This document shows positions 47,294-59,015 of a stretch of 64,000 bases of DNA, piece after piece; within the stretch, counting starts at the first letter, position 1, and each line of letters opens with the position of its first letter. A program made the position numbers and the translations under genes. Below the pieces are notes generated by a model. The model was not told the DNA's origin. It searched no databases and saw nothing but the letters and a program-made list of their open reading frames with translations. The stretch covers positions 49,827,847-49,891,846 of the forward strand of contig CP154954.1 in the NCBI GenBank assembly GCA_039621445.1, in the 5' to 3' direction. This DNA is from Euglena gracilis (lineage: Eukaryota > Euglenida > Euglenophyceae > Euglenales).

Positions 47294-50200
47294 TTCGATC
47301 CCTTTGATTCCCAGAACAACATTGAACCTCTTGTAAAAAAAAATCAATTCATTAAAATTAAAAAACCAACTTTGATTGCCGATTAACATTTTTAAAGAGC
47401 GAAACGCAAACTGTGGGAACGTATATTATTATCTGTGAGCTTGTTGACACTGCTGCCCCTCTTTTGACCATTTTTGGCCTCCTTAACCCACTTTTGACCA
47501 CTTTTCTCTGCTTTTGGCCATTTTTACCCACTTCTGGCCACTTTCAGGCCACTTTAAACGTCCTTTTGTTACTTTTGATATCAAGTAAAAAGTGGCCTAA
47601 AAATGGCCTAAAAGTGGCAAAACATGGTTAAAATGGCCAGAAGTTCCAAAAGCATGCAAAAATAACAAAAATAATGCCCCAAAATGGCCCAAAATGACCC
47701 TGCTTTTGGCCGATTTGGGTCACTTTAGCAGCTTTTGTTCACTTTTGGCAACAAACTGGCGCAAAATGCTCAAAATGGTCAAATTGACCAAAAAAAAATG
47801 GGCAAAGATAACAAAAGCAAAGGTCGAAAATGGCTTTAAATGGTTAAAAATGGCCCTAAATGGCCCAAGAGCAGGACAAAATGGCCCAAAATTACAAGAA
47901 GTGGGCAAAAAGTGACCAAAAATGGTCAAAATGGGTCAAAATGGGTGAATTATGGAGCAAATGGGCCAAAAGGGGACAAAAGCGACCAAAAATGGCCAAA
48001 AATGGCCAAAAGTGGCCAAAAGTGGCAACATGAGCCAGATGAGCCAGAAAAATCTCAACATCTGGTATAAAAATGAGCCTAATTCCTCATTCTCACTGAA
48101 AAATTGGCATCAATTAGAAAAAAAAGTTGCGTGGTCGGCTGCGGTCGGCTGCGGTCGGCTGCGGTCGGCTGCGGTCGGCACCCCGCCTATGACAGTCCTG
48201 AAACCCGCGGTCGGCCGCGGTCGGCTGCGGTCGGCTGCGGTCGGCTGCGGTCGGCATAGGTGCCTGCTGCTGGGGCAGCGCTGCATGCCAGCAGTACTCC
48301 TCCTCCTCCAAGAGCGTCTTCTGCATGCACTTTGCGAACTGCTCAAACTCCGCTGCAAGCAGGCTTTTGCTTAAGGACCCTGGAGGGTCCACAAGGGGGC
48401 CACTTTGCTAGACACTGGGAAACAGCTGCCAGCTATTTGACCCCCCCACCCCACGGGGGATTTGGGGGTCTGGAACTGGGAGAAAAAATTCCTCTGGCGC
48501 TGTGTGCTGAGGTGGAAATGAGGTATTCAATTTTTTTGGCTGATTTTGCTCCAAAAAAAAATGCCAAAAAATGGCCAAAAATGAACATTTTGGCAAGTTA
48601 TGGGGTCCAAAACTTTTCGGCGCTTTGCTGGTCACTGGAAAATATTTCCACTGGATAGACCTGCAAACGAAACACACCCTTCCATTCGATTTCCACCAGC
48701 CAAATTTGGGCTTGCTTCAGTCCAACCCCCCCCCCCCACCGGGAGGAACGGCAAAACCTGAAGGAAAAGCCTGGCTGCGAGGTCCGGGGCCGCCGTGACA
48801 ACGGTCATCGGGACGATGGCGAGCTCACTGGGCGGACCGTCTGCCGGGCTTTCCGCCTCTGCCGGTTGGGGGGTGGAGGGGACAGCGATGGTTTGCCCCG
48901 CGGGGTGGTCGACCATGACGGGCCCCACGGCCCCTCCGACATTGCAGTGTGAGCCCAGCATCCCTAAGCAGAACGGCGGAGAGACACCGCGACCACACAC
49001 AGAAACTGTGCATCGATTGTGGCAGAGAAACCCGCCCTGCTTCGCGTTGCGACGGCGGAGGAGGGGCCCTGGGCGGGGTGCAGCTTGTTGCACTTGGCGC
49101 CGAACTTGCACTGGCCAGTCATGGCCCACACCTCGCAGATCTCCCGCCCGGCCTGCGCCTCCACCGCCTCCGACAGCTGCTGGTACGCCGTGAGGTCCGG
49201 GTGGACGAAGCGGCACTGGGACCACTGCGGCCGGCAAATCCATTCTGCAATGTCAGGTCAAACTGAGGACCAGTGTCACGTTTCAAAACCAGTGATTAAG
49301 AAATGTCATGGACACCCTGATGGGATACCCGTGGGTTGGGGAAGAATGCTGAAAGAAATGGAAATCAAAAGAAACCTGAAAACATATGATGGAAATCTCT
49401 TAAACCTAGGGAGAAAAATTAGAAATCCTCGAGCCACATTGATGAAGGTTTTCTGAAGTGGGAAGGATCAAATGCAAAAAAATTGTTGGGAAAAATTTTG
49501 GACAAAATCTTCAAAAGACTCAAATTGAGCAATTCATAAGAAATTTGGAAATTTCCATCTTAGAATTTCGAAAAAATCGAAAACAATTTTTATGAAAGAG
49601 GTGAGAAAAAGGAAACGTGGAAATTTTTGAAAAAGGCAAATCAGAAGTAAGCAGCTGCATATGAAGAATTTGTACAGCATTCTTCAAAATATCAAACAAA
49701 TCTGTTCCTGAAACATAAAATGTAAAAAAAGAGGTCCTAGAAAAATTGTGACACATCAACGAAAAATGCAAATTGCATGTCAATTTATTCAAGAGTTCCC
49801 CGCATGTGCATTTTTCTTCTGGAGAGGAATTAATTTGAATATTCTCCCCTCCTGCACAGAATTTTTTTCATTCTGCAACATCACATAATACACAACGTAC
49901 AAGTTTTACATTGTCCAAATGCATAATTTGGACAATCATGAGCATTTTCCCAACCAGGACCCCCTCTCCCCGGCCCCCCGGGACCCCCCTGGTTGGGAAA
50001 AAAGTGTGGGCTGGAAAAAGGAGCTGGCTGGAAAAAAAATGCTGGCAGGAAAAAAAGTGCTGGCTGGACCCCGGGGGGGGGGTCAGGGGTTCGAATCCGG
50101 CTGGGAGCTGGACCCGGCAGGCACTCAAAAAATGTCCCAAAAAGCCCAAATCCAAATGGGGTTGGCATTTTTCAGCTGAAAATTGGAGGAGAAGAACCAG

Positions 50201-51834
50201 AAACCACCCCAAAATGCCATTTTTTTACCATTTTTGACCCATTTTTGAAAAGCAAACTTCGTACCGAAAGTTTCTTAATCTAACCTGACTTTGCCAAGCT
50301 GGACCCAACTTCATTTCAGCAGACCCCCCCCCCCGGGGGGTCCACAACCTCGTGAGAGGTGCTGGCTGGAAGAAAGGTGCTGGGTGGGGTCCCCTCCAGC
50401 TGTAGAAAACCCCTGTTTCCCACCCCCCAAAAACATCAAAGCAACACAAGTCAACAATTTTTTTTGCAAAAAAATGAAAATTACCCGCCCCCCCCTTGTC
50501 GTACGACCGGGTTCCAGCAACCTGTGACCGGGGGGTGGTCGTAAATGCGGGGGCAGTCGTAGGTAAGGTGGTGTTAAAATTTTCGCAACCTGCAACCTGT
50601 GACCGGGGGGGGGGGGTCATAACACCCCCATGACCTGCAACCTGTGACCAGGGGGTGTTCGTATATGAGGGGTGGTCGTACGACTAGGGGGGGGGTAAGC
50701 AAAAAAAAGCAAATTTACAAGAATTTGGTTTTAGGTCCCACCAGCATTTGCACAGGGGGAGATATGCGCTGAAAAAGCTTCCCAAATATGCGCTGAACTA
50801 TACCAGAACATACGCTTTTTCCAAAATCCAGCCATATTTGAAAACATTCGGGTGACATGGCATGTTTTGACCATAACCGGTCATAATCAGCTGTTTTCGG
50901 ACCATTTACAACCATTTGGAAATCATTTGGGGCCATTTTGACCAATTTTAACTTTTTTTGGCCATTTTTTTAGCCATTTTCGGATGACTTGCTATGGAAA
51001 ATGGCACAAATGAAGAATACAACAGCTGGTTTGCCTAAAAAAAAAAAGGTCAACAACAGTGGCAAAATGACCAACAGTGGGCCAAAATATCTCAAAAATG
51101 GCCAGTTTGCCTCAGAATGGCCAAAAATAGGCCAAAATTGACAAAAAGGCGGCCAAAAATGGCCCCAAAATAAAAAGAAATGGTTGGAAGAAGTTCAAAA
51201 CAGCTCCAATAAGATGCTGAAAACATGCGAAACGTCGGTAGGAACAGAAATGTGCAGCGGGAAAATCCTGAAAAACCTCGGAATATGCGCTAAATATGCA
51301 CAGAATATGCAAAATATACAATTTTTTTTGGCCTAAAAATGAAGAATATGCGCAAAATATGCTGAATTTGCGTAAAATATGCGCAAGGCATACCCCCCTG
51401 AGTTGTCCCCCCCCCCCGTTTACCAATGTTTACAACAAAAAATTGAGCAGCCAAACGTTATCAACTTTCCAACCTGTTGAACTGATAAAGTTGTTAAAAG
51501 TCTATGTTTAAAGACACCTTTCACCTTTAGGAGGTCGAAGAATTTTAGGAATTTGAACCTCAAAACACGACATTCACAAAACATCGACAATAAAAAAAAT
51601 TATGGGCAAATCTTTGACACTTTAGGCCATTTTAGCTCCAGGTGCTTGGCAATTGGTGCTGGCAGCAAAAGCTGCTCACCTCCAACCCCAAACCCTCTTT
51701 GTGCAGCTGACCACAGGGCGCTCTCTCGTGCACTTTCCCTTCAGGTAGTCGAGGCAGACGTTCAGCCCTGCGTCCGCCTTGGCCTTGCGGCCCCTCCGGT
51801 GCGGGGCAGCGGGGGCGTGGGTCGGGGCTGCCAT
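46681..51834 (-). CDS. CCCH zinc-finger protein, tandem copy 5 (reference copy)
   Basis: Five exons join exactly in frame to 217 residues: 51834-51715, 49215-49068, 48933-48775, 48352-48276, 46830-46681. Residues 1-40 are a basic linker and half of finger 1 ([15 protein letters not shown]). Exon 2 completes finger 1 (CRFVH; C-x7-C-x5-C-x3-H), then a helical spacer ([14 protein letters not shown]) and finger 2 ([21 protein letters not shown]-x8-C-x5-C-x3-H). The finger type is that of muscleblind-like RNA-binding proteins; the role is inferred. Residues about 90-142 are Pro/Ala-rich ([16 protein letters not shown]). Then comes [14 protein letters not shown] with an EEEE run, and a conserved end [11 protein letters not shown]-stop. 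Donors are GT at intron 1 and GC at intron 2. Intron 3 is a transposon with its TSD. Exons are GC-rich at third positions, unlike the surroundings. Confidence 0.85.
47107..47295. repeat. TA/ATAC microsatellite
   Basis: AT-rich array of TATATA, ATACAT and ATAGAT units within intron 4 of copy 5. Confidence 0.9.
47440..48266. mobile_element. hAT derivative, left end missing (TIR CAGGCACCTAT at right)
   Basis: The right end reads ...GGCATAGGTGCCTG at 48266, preceded by GTCGGCTGCG satellites (48134-48255); the body 47750-48130 is closely similar to 39460-39830. No left TIR or matching duplication was found, so it is truncated. Its right end stands about 9 bp from the end of the fourth exon of copy 5, making it the 5' part of that intron. 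Confidence 0.7.
48360..48773. mobile_element. hAT-like CAGGCTTTTGC-family element forming intron 3 of copy 5
   Basis: 414 bp. Ends CAGGCTTTTGCTTAAGG and CCTGAAGGAAAAGCCTG. Flanking 8-mers GCTGCAAG (48352-48359) and GCTGCGAG (48774-48781) differ at one base. The intron equals the element plus one 8-mer; in minus sense the exon resumes after TTGCAG. Copies 2 and 3 have one uninterrupted 8-mer here. Confidence 0.92.
50484..50695. mobile_element. TA-flanked element of the TAGTCGTATGACC family
   Basis: Left CCCGCCCCCCCCTTGTCGTACG, right CGTACGACTAGGGGGGGGG; TA at 50482-50483 and 50696-50697. Internal CCTGCAACCTGTGACCGGGG units match 41783-42045. Confidence 0.7.
50753..51400. mobile_element. CAGGGGG...ATATGCG element, decayed 7-bp TSD
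   Basis: Left CAGGGGGAGATATGCGC, right TGCGCAAGGCATACCCCCCTG. Flanking ATTTGCA and AGTTGTC share four of seven bases. Arrays of AATATGCGC units occur inside the ends. Resembles the plan of 3032-3437. Confidence 0.5.
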
Positions 51835-54199
51835 CGGATGGGGAAGGGGACGGGAAAGGGTCGATGCTGTGGATGGAGGGGCAGCCCCGGCTGGGGACCC
51901 ACGCCCCACGGTGCCGACTCTCGGGGGTAACCAGAGGGAGGCGGTCCCTACCAGTTCCTGCCGTCGCGTGAACAGCACAGCAAATGAATAAAATGATTCT
52001 GAGGCACGTGCTCCCCCCCCCCCGAGGGAATGGCCACGGCTGAGGGAAAATTGGGCTTCAAGGACCTCAAAGAAGCGCCAGGATCTCAAATGGAGCTTTC
52101 CAAGGAGGGAAAGGGTGAAATGAAACAAAACACAAAAAAAGCAAAAGGCCGACCATCAAATGCGGAATGTGTTATGTCCTCCGCAATTCATACCGAGACC
52201 ACACAACTTGGCTCGCCATGAAACCACACGAAAAAAGAATTATGTGTGTATTATAATTTCATCTCAAGGAACACATGAAATGGATCTGGGGGGGGATATT
52301 CCAGTACACTTTTAAGGCGAAAGATCCCTCTCCTTGACCCAGACAGCAAACCCCAGGGAACAATGCACACCTTCATTCATAAACCATAAATTTTGTGACC
52401 CCCACCCAAATTTAAACAACCTCCTGATTGGCTGCTATGCAGGAATTTGGATCAAAATGATATCGGAACATCAAAGAAGCGATATTCCAAATATATGTAA
52501 CTCCGGAATAAAAGCAACTCCTGGGGATTAATTTCGGAGAAACAAATGTGAGCAACAGGTTGCACATATTTGTCGGGGAATTTTGTGCAATTTCAAATTG
52601 GAAACTGCAAACAGACACAGGCTGTGGTGCCCATGCAAACAAACGGTCAGAGGCGGGCACCGAGACGACCAGGGCGCTGATCGATGGAAGAACGGCCATC
52701 CAGTCTGACAATGAACACCTGCACTACGATCGGAGGACGAGCCAGCCAAATGTACAAGCGGGCTGTGGGCGCTGCGCGTTTCCGCACCGCCCACACTCCA
52801 CTGGGACGGCGCCCGCTGTGGTGGTCGCCCTGCCGCGGGGGGAAAGCAGGCAGGGCGAGGGGGGTCCCCCAAGGTGTTGGTACAGTTGGCTGACCCGCTC
52901 TGGACGGCGTGGGGGAAAAGACAAATGGTGGGAAAGAAAAAAGGCACCACCTGGGGGGCGTACAGAAAACCAAAAAGTTGGTGGTATCGCAGTCAGCCGA
53001 CTCGCTCCTACAGAGGGTTGGGGCTGAAACAGGTGGCCAGACCGCTGGCTATGGCGGGTGGGGGAAAGAGCGCCCAATGGTGGCCCCGCCACCGCCGGAG
53101 AGCTCCGCGCCACTCGGCAAAGCCAAGGGTGGGAGGGCGGTCGGGCCGGCAGGGAGGTCCTTAACGGGAAAAAATCCCCCGTCACATTCAATGAAAATTT
53201 TATAAGAAAAATGGACAAAAAAGGCCATGTTTTGGCAAAAGTGGGTCGACATTGGGGGGGGGGGGAAGTGATTTCTGGCATGTTTGGACCATCGCCCATC
53301 AACCCAAAACGTCAAAAAAATGTGTTTCTGGACATTTTGATTTTTGACCCCATTTGATCCCCGAATCGGCCGTTCGGTCCTTATATAGAAGGTACACAAC
53401 AACATTCCGTCCCTTATGGACTGCCCTCTGGTCGGGGAAGGCAACGCAGCCCAGGCAAGGGACGGAGAGGGCTGCGAAGAGAAAGGGGGCCGGGTCCTGG
53501 CTCCAAAGGCAGGGACCAGCGGTCAACGTAAGCGGCCGAACTTGCACTTAAAATGACTGGTGCAGGTTCGACTGTGATCTAAAGCCTTAATGAGAGTTCG
53601 GCTCGGTCGGTCAAACCTCCAACGGCACCCCACCACCCCGCTATGTTCGGTGTTGTAGAAATAATTATCTTAGGGGGGAGGGAGAAAATGTCAAGGCTGA
53701 AGAGAAATGTTTTCTTTTTGCACCTAAAATTCTGCAGAAGGGTGACCATTTCTCATTGGATATAAAATGAAAAACGATCGAAGAATTAGACAAATTTTAG
53801 CAAGCTTTCTCAAATCACCCAGTGGATAGCAAGACAATTTTGTAGTCCAGAAATCGGCAGGAAAATTCTTGAACACCCGTTGAGAATTTCCATTCCGATT
53901 GAACAACAAATTTTTATCATTGCTGCCGGCATCTGGACGGTGTGGACGGTGCCCCCCCCCCCTTGGGTGCTTGGTTCAGGCAACAATTGAAGGTCAGGCC
54001 AGGGGGCCAATGTATATCGGCTTGTAACCTTTTTTTAAAAAAATGGCTTTCGTTGTCCAGTTCAACCATGCACTTCTTGGGACTTTGAAATTTGGGCCAA
54101 AAGACGCTGCCAGAGCACTGTGCTTAAAGAAATGGAAAAAAAATCAAATAAACAGGCTTCAGGGAAAAAAATTCGGCCCTTCGCAAAGAGGCATTTGGG
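51835..54199. other. Upstream flank of copy 5; no further gene seen
   Basis: The first about 65 bp upstream of the ATG stay open in frame (AAPPSTASTLSRPLPHP) as in copies 2 and 3. The GC-rich 52640-53160 stretch is open on both strands but has no paralog in the window. No regulatory signal was named. Confidence 0.35.
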
Positions 54200-54201
54200 T
54201 A

Positions 54202-54321
54202 CCTACCCCCGGGAAACTGTCACCTGACAGGTTGGCCGGGACCGGGGACCCTGACAGTTTCCCGGGCAGGACCCTGACAGGTTCTCGGGCATGACAGTTT
54301 CCCGGGGGGTGGGGGGGTAGG
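54202..54321. mobile_element. TA-flanked GGGAAACTGTCACC-family element, complete
   Basis: 120 bp. CCTACCCCCGGGAAACTGTCA at left and TGACAGTTTCCCGGGG...GGTAGG at right; TA on both sides (54200-54201, 54322-54323). The shortest and most symmetrical member; same family as 31735-31897. Confidence 0.85.
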
Positions 54322-54323
54322 TA

Positions 54324-55458
54324 CAAGATTCACAATATCTGATCAAACAAAGGTTCAGAAACACACGGAATGTCGTAAATCTTTGCCCGGCAGATAAGCG
54401 TGATTTAGACCTGGATCTATTTTCATTCTATCTATTTTCATCAAGGACCCTTGCGGACCAGGCATCTCTTGACCCCCCTGTCACAGTCTCAACCCCCCCA
54501 AGTTGTTGGCCATCCTGTTAAAAGTCATTTTCCCAGAGGCAATCTTTCTTGTGAATCGGTGACACCACGTCAGCCTCTGGCCAGCCTTTGGGAAGGATAT
54601 ACACGGGGAGGCTCCCGCAGGGGTGGGGCGAGGGCGGCTGCGGCATGGCAGCCGGGGCAATTGTTGGGGGTTGCGAACGCAGAGGGAGGGCGGGCGGAGT
54701 GGCATGTGGCGGGCTGCGTTGGGCGGCCTTCTGGGGGTGGACGGGGACGAAGCAGGGATGTTGGGAAGCCATGGGGTCCGGACCCCCTCCCACCATGGAC
54801 AGGGGGGGGGGTCAGACACCGCTCCTGCAGCAAAACTGAAATGGGCCCCGCAAATTTTCGGCTTTGTGGACCGGCAAAGGGGCCAGATGCCGGGCCAAAA
54901 TTTCAGGAAAACAAATGTTTTTTTTTGAAAATGTAAAATGCTGATTTTTTGAAAGTTTTTGAACTCCTTTTATGGGAAAAACACCAAAACATCCAAAAAT
55001 GTGCAATACAAAGTGAGGAAAACAGGCATTTTTTGTTCATTTTCTGGCAATCAGGACTGAAAGGCTTTTTTTTTGCTATTTTTGGAACCTGCCAAGGAGG
55101 GGGGCGGGGGTCCAGACACCCCCTCCCCCCTGGGGTCACCCCCCAGGAGCCCAGGAAGGGGGGGAGGTCGGGACCCCCCTGCCATCTACTTCCCTCCTTC
55201 CTTGTCCACGACAGGCTGTTTTTTTACCAACCCCGGGGGGGGGGGGGGGCGGGGGGTCCGGAGTGCCTGTGAGTGCCTGCCTGGCTACACCCCCCACTGG
55301 GGGGTCGGATTTCGGCCTGTGCCCAGGCACATTCCTTTGAAAACAGGCCTTCGGCGCCGGGGTTGTGCTAGGGCACTTTTGGCCGTGTGCCCTACCCCCC
55401 CCCCCCCGGGGTCGGATTTGCAGTGCCTTGGAGTGCCTGCCCAGGCAGGCACCCCCCC
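54324..55458. other. No gene; dispersed repeat copy at 54845-55170
   Basis: The segment 54845-55170 is the third diverged copy of the family at 14800-15160 and 22910-23240 (GGCAAAGGGGCC, AACACCAAAACATC, TTTGTTCATTTTCTGG, ACCTGCCAAGGAGG). The GC-rich 54600-54760 is open and Pro-rich on the minus strand but unsupported. Confidence 0.45.
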
Positions 55459-55605
55459 CCCCTTAGTTGCACTAAGGCTTCTTGTCTGTTTATGGCCGGC
55501 GCTAACTTCGCTTCTGGCCCAGTTTGCTGCGTGGTGAGTGGCCAGGGACCCCGTACACCAGTCCTCTTTTGTTGCTCCCCCTGGCCGGGTGAGTAACTCT
55601 CCGCA
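55459..55605. repeat. 140-bp repeat, copy A (partner 57947-58093)
   Basis: Begins TTAGTTGCACTAAGG (itself a palindrome) and ends CTGGCCGGGTGAG. In minus sense both copies are open as TRPGGATKEDWC then LATHH and WARSEVSAGHKQTRSLSATK, with few amino-acid changes. The protein is not recognised. Confidence 0.7.
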
Positions 55606-56746
55606 CCCCCCCCCCCGGAGGTGAGGTCGGCACCCGACTAAAATACGAACTGGTCCACGACACGCCAATGTTCAGGGTGCCGTTGACAGGGGGGGTGTCC
55701 CGGAAAGAGTGCCGTTGAACACAGGGGGGGGGGGAGGTGTCAGCAACACAGTCGGTCTTGGACAAAGGGGGGATATACCTCAAAAACCGAAGCTTCCCAT
55801 CTATCCCTGGGGACGACAACACCTCGCACAACACCTCTGGCAACCGGAGATATGCGGTCCGAACGACTCTTTTCGCAGAAGGGGGCACATGGAGATGATT
55901 GGCGGGTCTCGAAAAAAATTCGGCTCTGGAGGGCTCTCGGTGTATGGCAAGCCAAACCCAGGGACAAGAGCACGGAGCAGAATAGTGGCGGATCACACCG
56001 GCGAATTCTGCAAAATCCTGGGAGCACGTACGGCCTCCTGTGTCGCAAGATTTTCCAAGGGCGACAAGATGAGCAAATCAGTCAGTCAAGTCAAGCTGCG
56101 TGTATTGCACCGAACCCCGGCGTACCAAGGCAGACCAAAAGTGTGCTGGAAAAAAAACGATAATCACACAATAATAAATAAACTAACTAAATATAGTTTA
56201 TAATAGATAAACATAATATATAATATATAGTATATAAATATATATAATAGAGTACATAGTAAACGGGGGGGGGGGGGGGTGAGGTAATGGGGTAGGTTTG
56301 GGTTTGTATATATAATTAAACTAATGATGCTTGCAACATGCATTTGAAAAAAATTTCCTGCAGTTGGTAACCAACGAAAATTCATCAAAAGGAAGACTGA
56401 AAGAGGAAAAATGCGAAATGCAAAACTCTCATGAAACTTTCTGACAAAGTTCATGACAAAAAAATGTTAAACAATAAGAAATTGCCAATCATCGAAAAAA
56501 AGGGGGAACAGACATTCATTTAGTGTGGTTCACAAAAGACGTGTGAACCACACACAAAAAAAAATTGGTGTCCACAGATGAACTATACACACAAATAAAT
56601 TTGCTGTCCACAGATGAACCACAAAAAAATATTTGGTGTGCACAATTTTTTTTTATTGATCTGTAGACACCTCAGCCACATTTTGGACCTTGGCCCCGGC
56701 TCAATCCATAAAGCGTGGCAGGGACTCACACCCCACCGCTGTGGTT
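55606..56746. other. No gene recognised
   Basis: TATA-rich tract at 56190-56262, a G-run at 56265, and GTCCACAGATGAACCACA units at 56520-56660 that recur at 60010-60120. Plus frames at 55709-56203 are open but unrecognised. Confidence 0.35.
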
Positions 56747-57165
56747 GGGGGAGGGTCACCACTCCCTCGTACACACAGAGCCCCATTACGTGTGCGGCAC
56801 CCACACCCCAGGATTAATTGAGAGGGTTCACACAGGTTAGACATATCCACCACTACTATATCGAGAACAGGGGTTTCCCCCCCACCCCCCCACCCCTTGG
56901 GGCCCCCCCGGGGGGGGGGGGGTCCGGGGGACCCACAAAAAAATGGCCGAAAAATCACGAAAAGTGCTAAAAATAGCACTTTTTCGGCGCCTTCAGTGCC
57001 GAAAAGTACATCCCACCCCCCCTCCGGGGGGGGGGGGGGGGATCGGCCGGACCCACCCACCCTACCACCCCCTCCCCCCCCGGTCCACGACTAAAAAAAC
57101 CCCTGATCGAGAACTGTGTCCCAGGCACCGGCTTCACGCCCGAACCGGCGTAGGACACAGTTTTT
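56747..57165. repeat. Dispersed module, copy B (partner at 1034-1488)
   Basis: Homologous to 1034-1488. It carries the insertion 56868-57105, but its counterpart of the other module's insertion site (near 56795) is empty. Confidence 0.75.
56868..57105. mobile_element. hAT-like short element, 8-bp TSD ATCGAGAA
   Basis: 238 bp. Ends CAGGGGTTTCCCCC and AAAAAAACCCCTG. ATCGAGAA repeated exactly (56860-56867 and 57106-57113). Interior with AAAGTGCTAAAAATAGCAC and CGGCGCCTTCAGTGCCG hairpins, like 8963-9170. The target is uninterrupted at about 1430 in the sister module. Confidence 0.92.
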
Positions 57166-57362
57166 GATACCGTTTCTAGGGGGGCTCCAACCTTAGGGGC
57201 CAAGTTTGCATGTTAAGAGCGAGAATGGGCCAACGACACCAACATTGGAGGGGGTGTTTTGGGGTCCAGTTTCCACTCCAGTTTTTCAGGGTCCTGTTTC
57301 CCCCGACTGGAAAAAAAAATTCTCCGGTGCTGCACACTAAGGTGGAAATGAGGTTTTAATGT

Positions 57363-57782
57363 AAACCCCCCCCCAAATACAAACCCCCCCCCCCAAATAC
57401 AAAACCCTCCCCAAATATAAAACCCCCCTGAGGACCTTGAAATCCCGCCGGAATATAAACCCCCCCTCCGGCGCGAAGCGCTGGGAGAGAAAAACTTCGA
57501 CAAAATCTCCTGAAATTGTGATTTTTGGCAGATTTGGGAGCAATTTTTACCAAAAACGTGTGAAAATTGCTCCTTCGCCCGAAAAATAAAAATTTTGGAC
57601 CCCCATGGGTGGGCGTATTTGTGATTTTGGACCAAAAAAGTGACTACTGGATCCCGCCAGGAAGTTGATTTTTCCGACCGAATATAAAAACCCCCCAAAT
57701 ATAAAACCCCCCATGGGGTCTTGAAATTTCCGCCCAAATATAAAACCGGGGGGGTTTTGCATTTGGGGTGGGGGTTATTTTT
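57363..57782. mobile_element. TA-flanked-type element (CCCCCCAAATATAAA family)
   Basis: Starts AAACCCCCCCCCAAATACAAA; ends with inverted GGGGTTTTGCATTTGGGG and TTATTTTTA. Several CCAAATATAAAACCCC units inside. It lies within fragments of a CAGGCTTTTGC-family element (57290-57945, recognised by GTGGAAATGAGG and CCAAAATTTGGACC). Edges approximate. Confidence 0.5.
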
Positions 57783-57946
57783 AGGCTGATCGGCCCAAAA
57801 CAGCCCAAAATGGGCATTTTGGGCCATTTGGGGGGGTCCAAAAAATTCGGCGCTTTGCTCTGGTCACTAGAAAAAAAAATTCCACTAACAAGCCCTGCCA
57901 GCAGACCACTACCAAAATTTGGACCAGCTGCAGTCCAGCCCCACCC

Positions 57947-58093
57947 CCCTTAGTTGCACTAAGGCTTCTTGTCTGTTTATGGCCGGCGCTAACTTCGCTT
58001 CTGGCCCAGCTTGCTGTGTGGTGAGTGGCCAGGTACCCCTTACACCAGTCCTCTTTTGTTGCTCCGCCTGGCCGGGTGAGCAACTCTGGTGTA
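57947..58093. repeat. 140-bp repeat, copy B (partner 55459-55605)
   Basis: Same block as 55459-55605, about 2.5 kb away in the same orientation, with a handful of substitutions. Confidence 0.7.
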
Positions 58094-59008
58094 ATTCCAG
58101 CGCTGTAGGGACATAGACTCACCTTGTGTGGTTGGTGTGGTTCCCGTGGGTGGGTCTACACCCTTGCGCCCCAGTGCTGCTCTTGCATCCTGCCCTCTTC
58201 CCGCTTTCTGTGTGGGGGATGCATGGTGCAGGCACAACACCCCCCCGGGGGGATTTTTTTTGCAAAAATCTCTGTGTATGTAACCACTAACTTGGGGGAA
58301 AAAATGGGTCCAGGTGGCAATTCCTCCTGCCTGGGAAAGCTATCTAGCGCGAAGAGGACGGCTAGGACAAAACCGACCATTATAACCGAGGTACCGAGGG
58401 CATCTGCAAGATCTGCAGACAGAAATTTTACTAAAGGCCAAGATTGCAAGTTTACAGAAAAGGCCAACTTTAGGGGGCCAAGTTTGAATGTTAAGAAGTG
58501 GGGGGGGGCAAGCGCCAGGGGGGGGGGGGGAGGTAGATTTCACACTGCTGCTGCCATGTTGTCCATCAATTGAAAGCTCTTCTCAAGGGATTTCAGCAGA
58601 TGTCCACAGAATTCAACCATAATGCACATGGCTCTGATTTTCAGCGATTGTGTTTCCAAAATTCGACATGTTAATTTGTCAAATCCCACAGCTCAGGAAC
58701 CGAACCATACAGCATATCAATTGAAAGCTCTCCCCAAGACGTTTCGCTTGGTACCCTCAGAACTCAGCCACAGTTCACAGCGCAATGAAAATCGGCGATC
58801 GCGCTTTCCGACCCTGTTTTCTTCGAAATTCCAATGTTTCACCTGCCACGTTGCCCCTTGATCGAAAGGTCCTCTCAAGGGCTGTCAGCAGATGGCCTTA
58901 GATTTCAGCCATGATGCGTGGTATTCTATTTCAGAAATTCCCCAAAATTGGCCAAAAGGAAATTATTGCACAAAAACCCCAACTGTCTGGCCGAAGAACC
59001 CCCAAAAA
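58094..59008. other. No gene recognised
   Basis: Unique sequence. AAAGCTC(T/C)(T/C)C and similar phrases recur between 58570 and 58900, suggesting a weak roughly 150-bp internal repetition. Confidence 0.3.
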
Positions 59009-59015
59009 CTGCTCA

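Larger units (their letters stand above)
49216..51714. other. Intron 1 of copy 5
   Basis: About 2.5 kb. Holds elements at 50484-50695 and 50753-51400 and GGCTGGAAAAAA-type segments near 50010 that match the outer element at 31369. The TTCGAATCC near 50090 is not part of a tRNA. Confidence 0.5.

Noticed and set aside
50030-50110. Possible tRNA gene (GGGTTCGAATCC at 50088)
   Set aside because: Only a B-box-like string; no A box, acceptor stem or anticodon arm can be built upstream.
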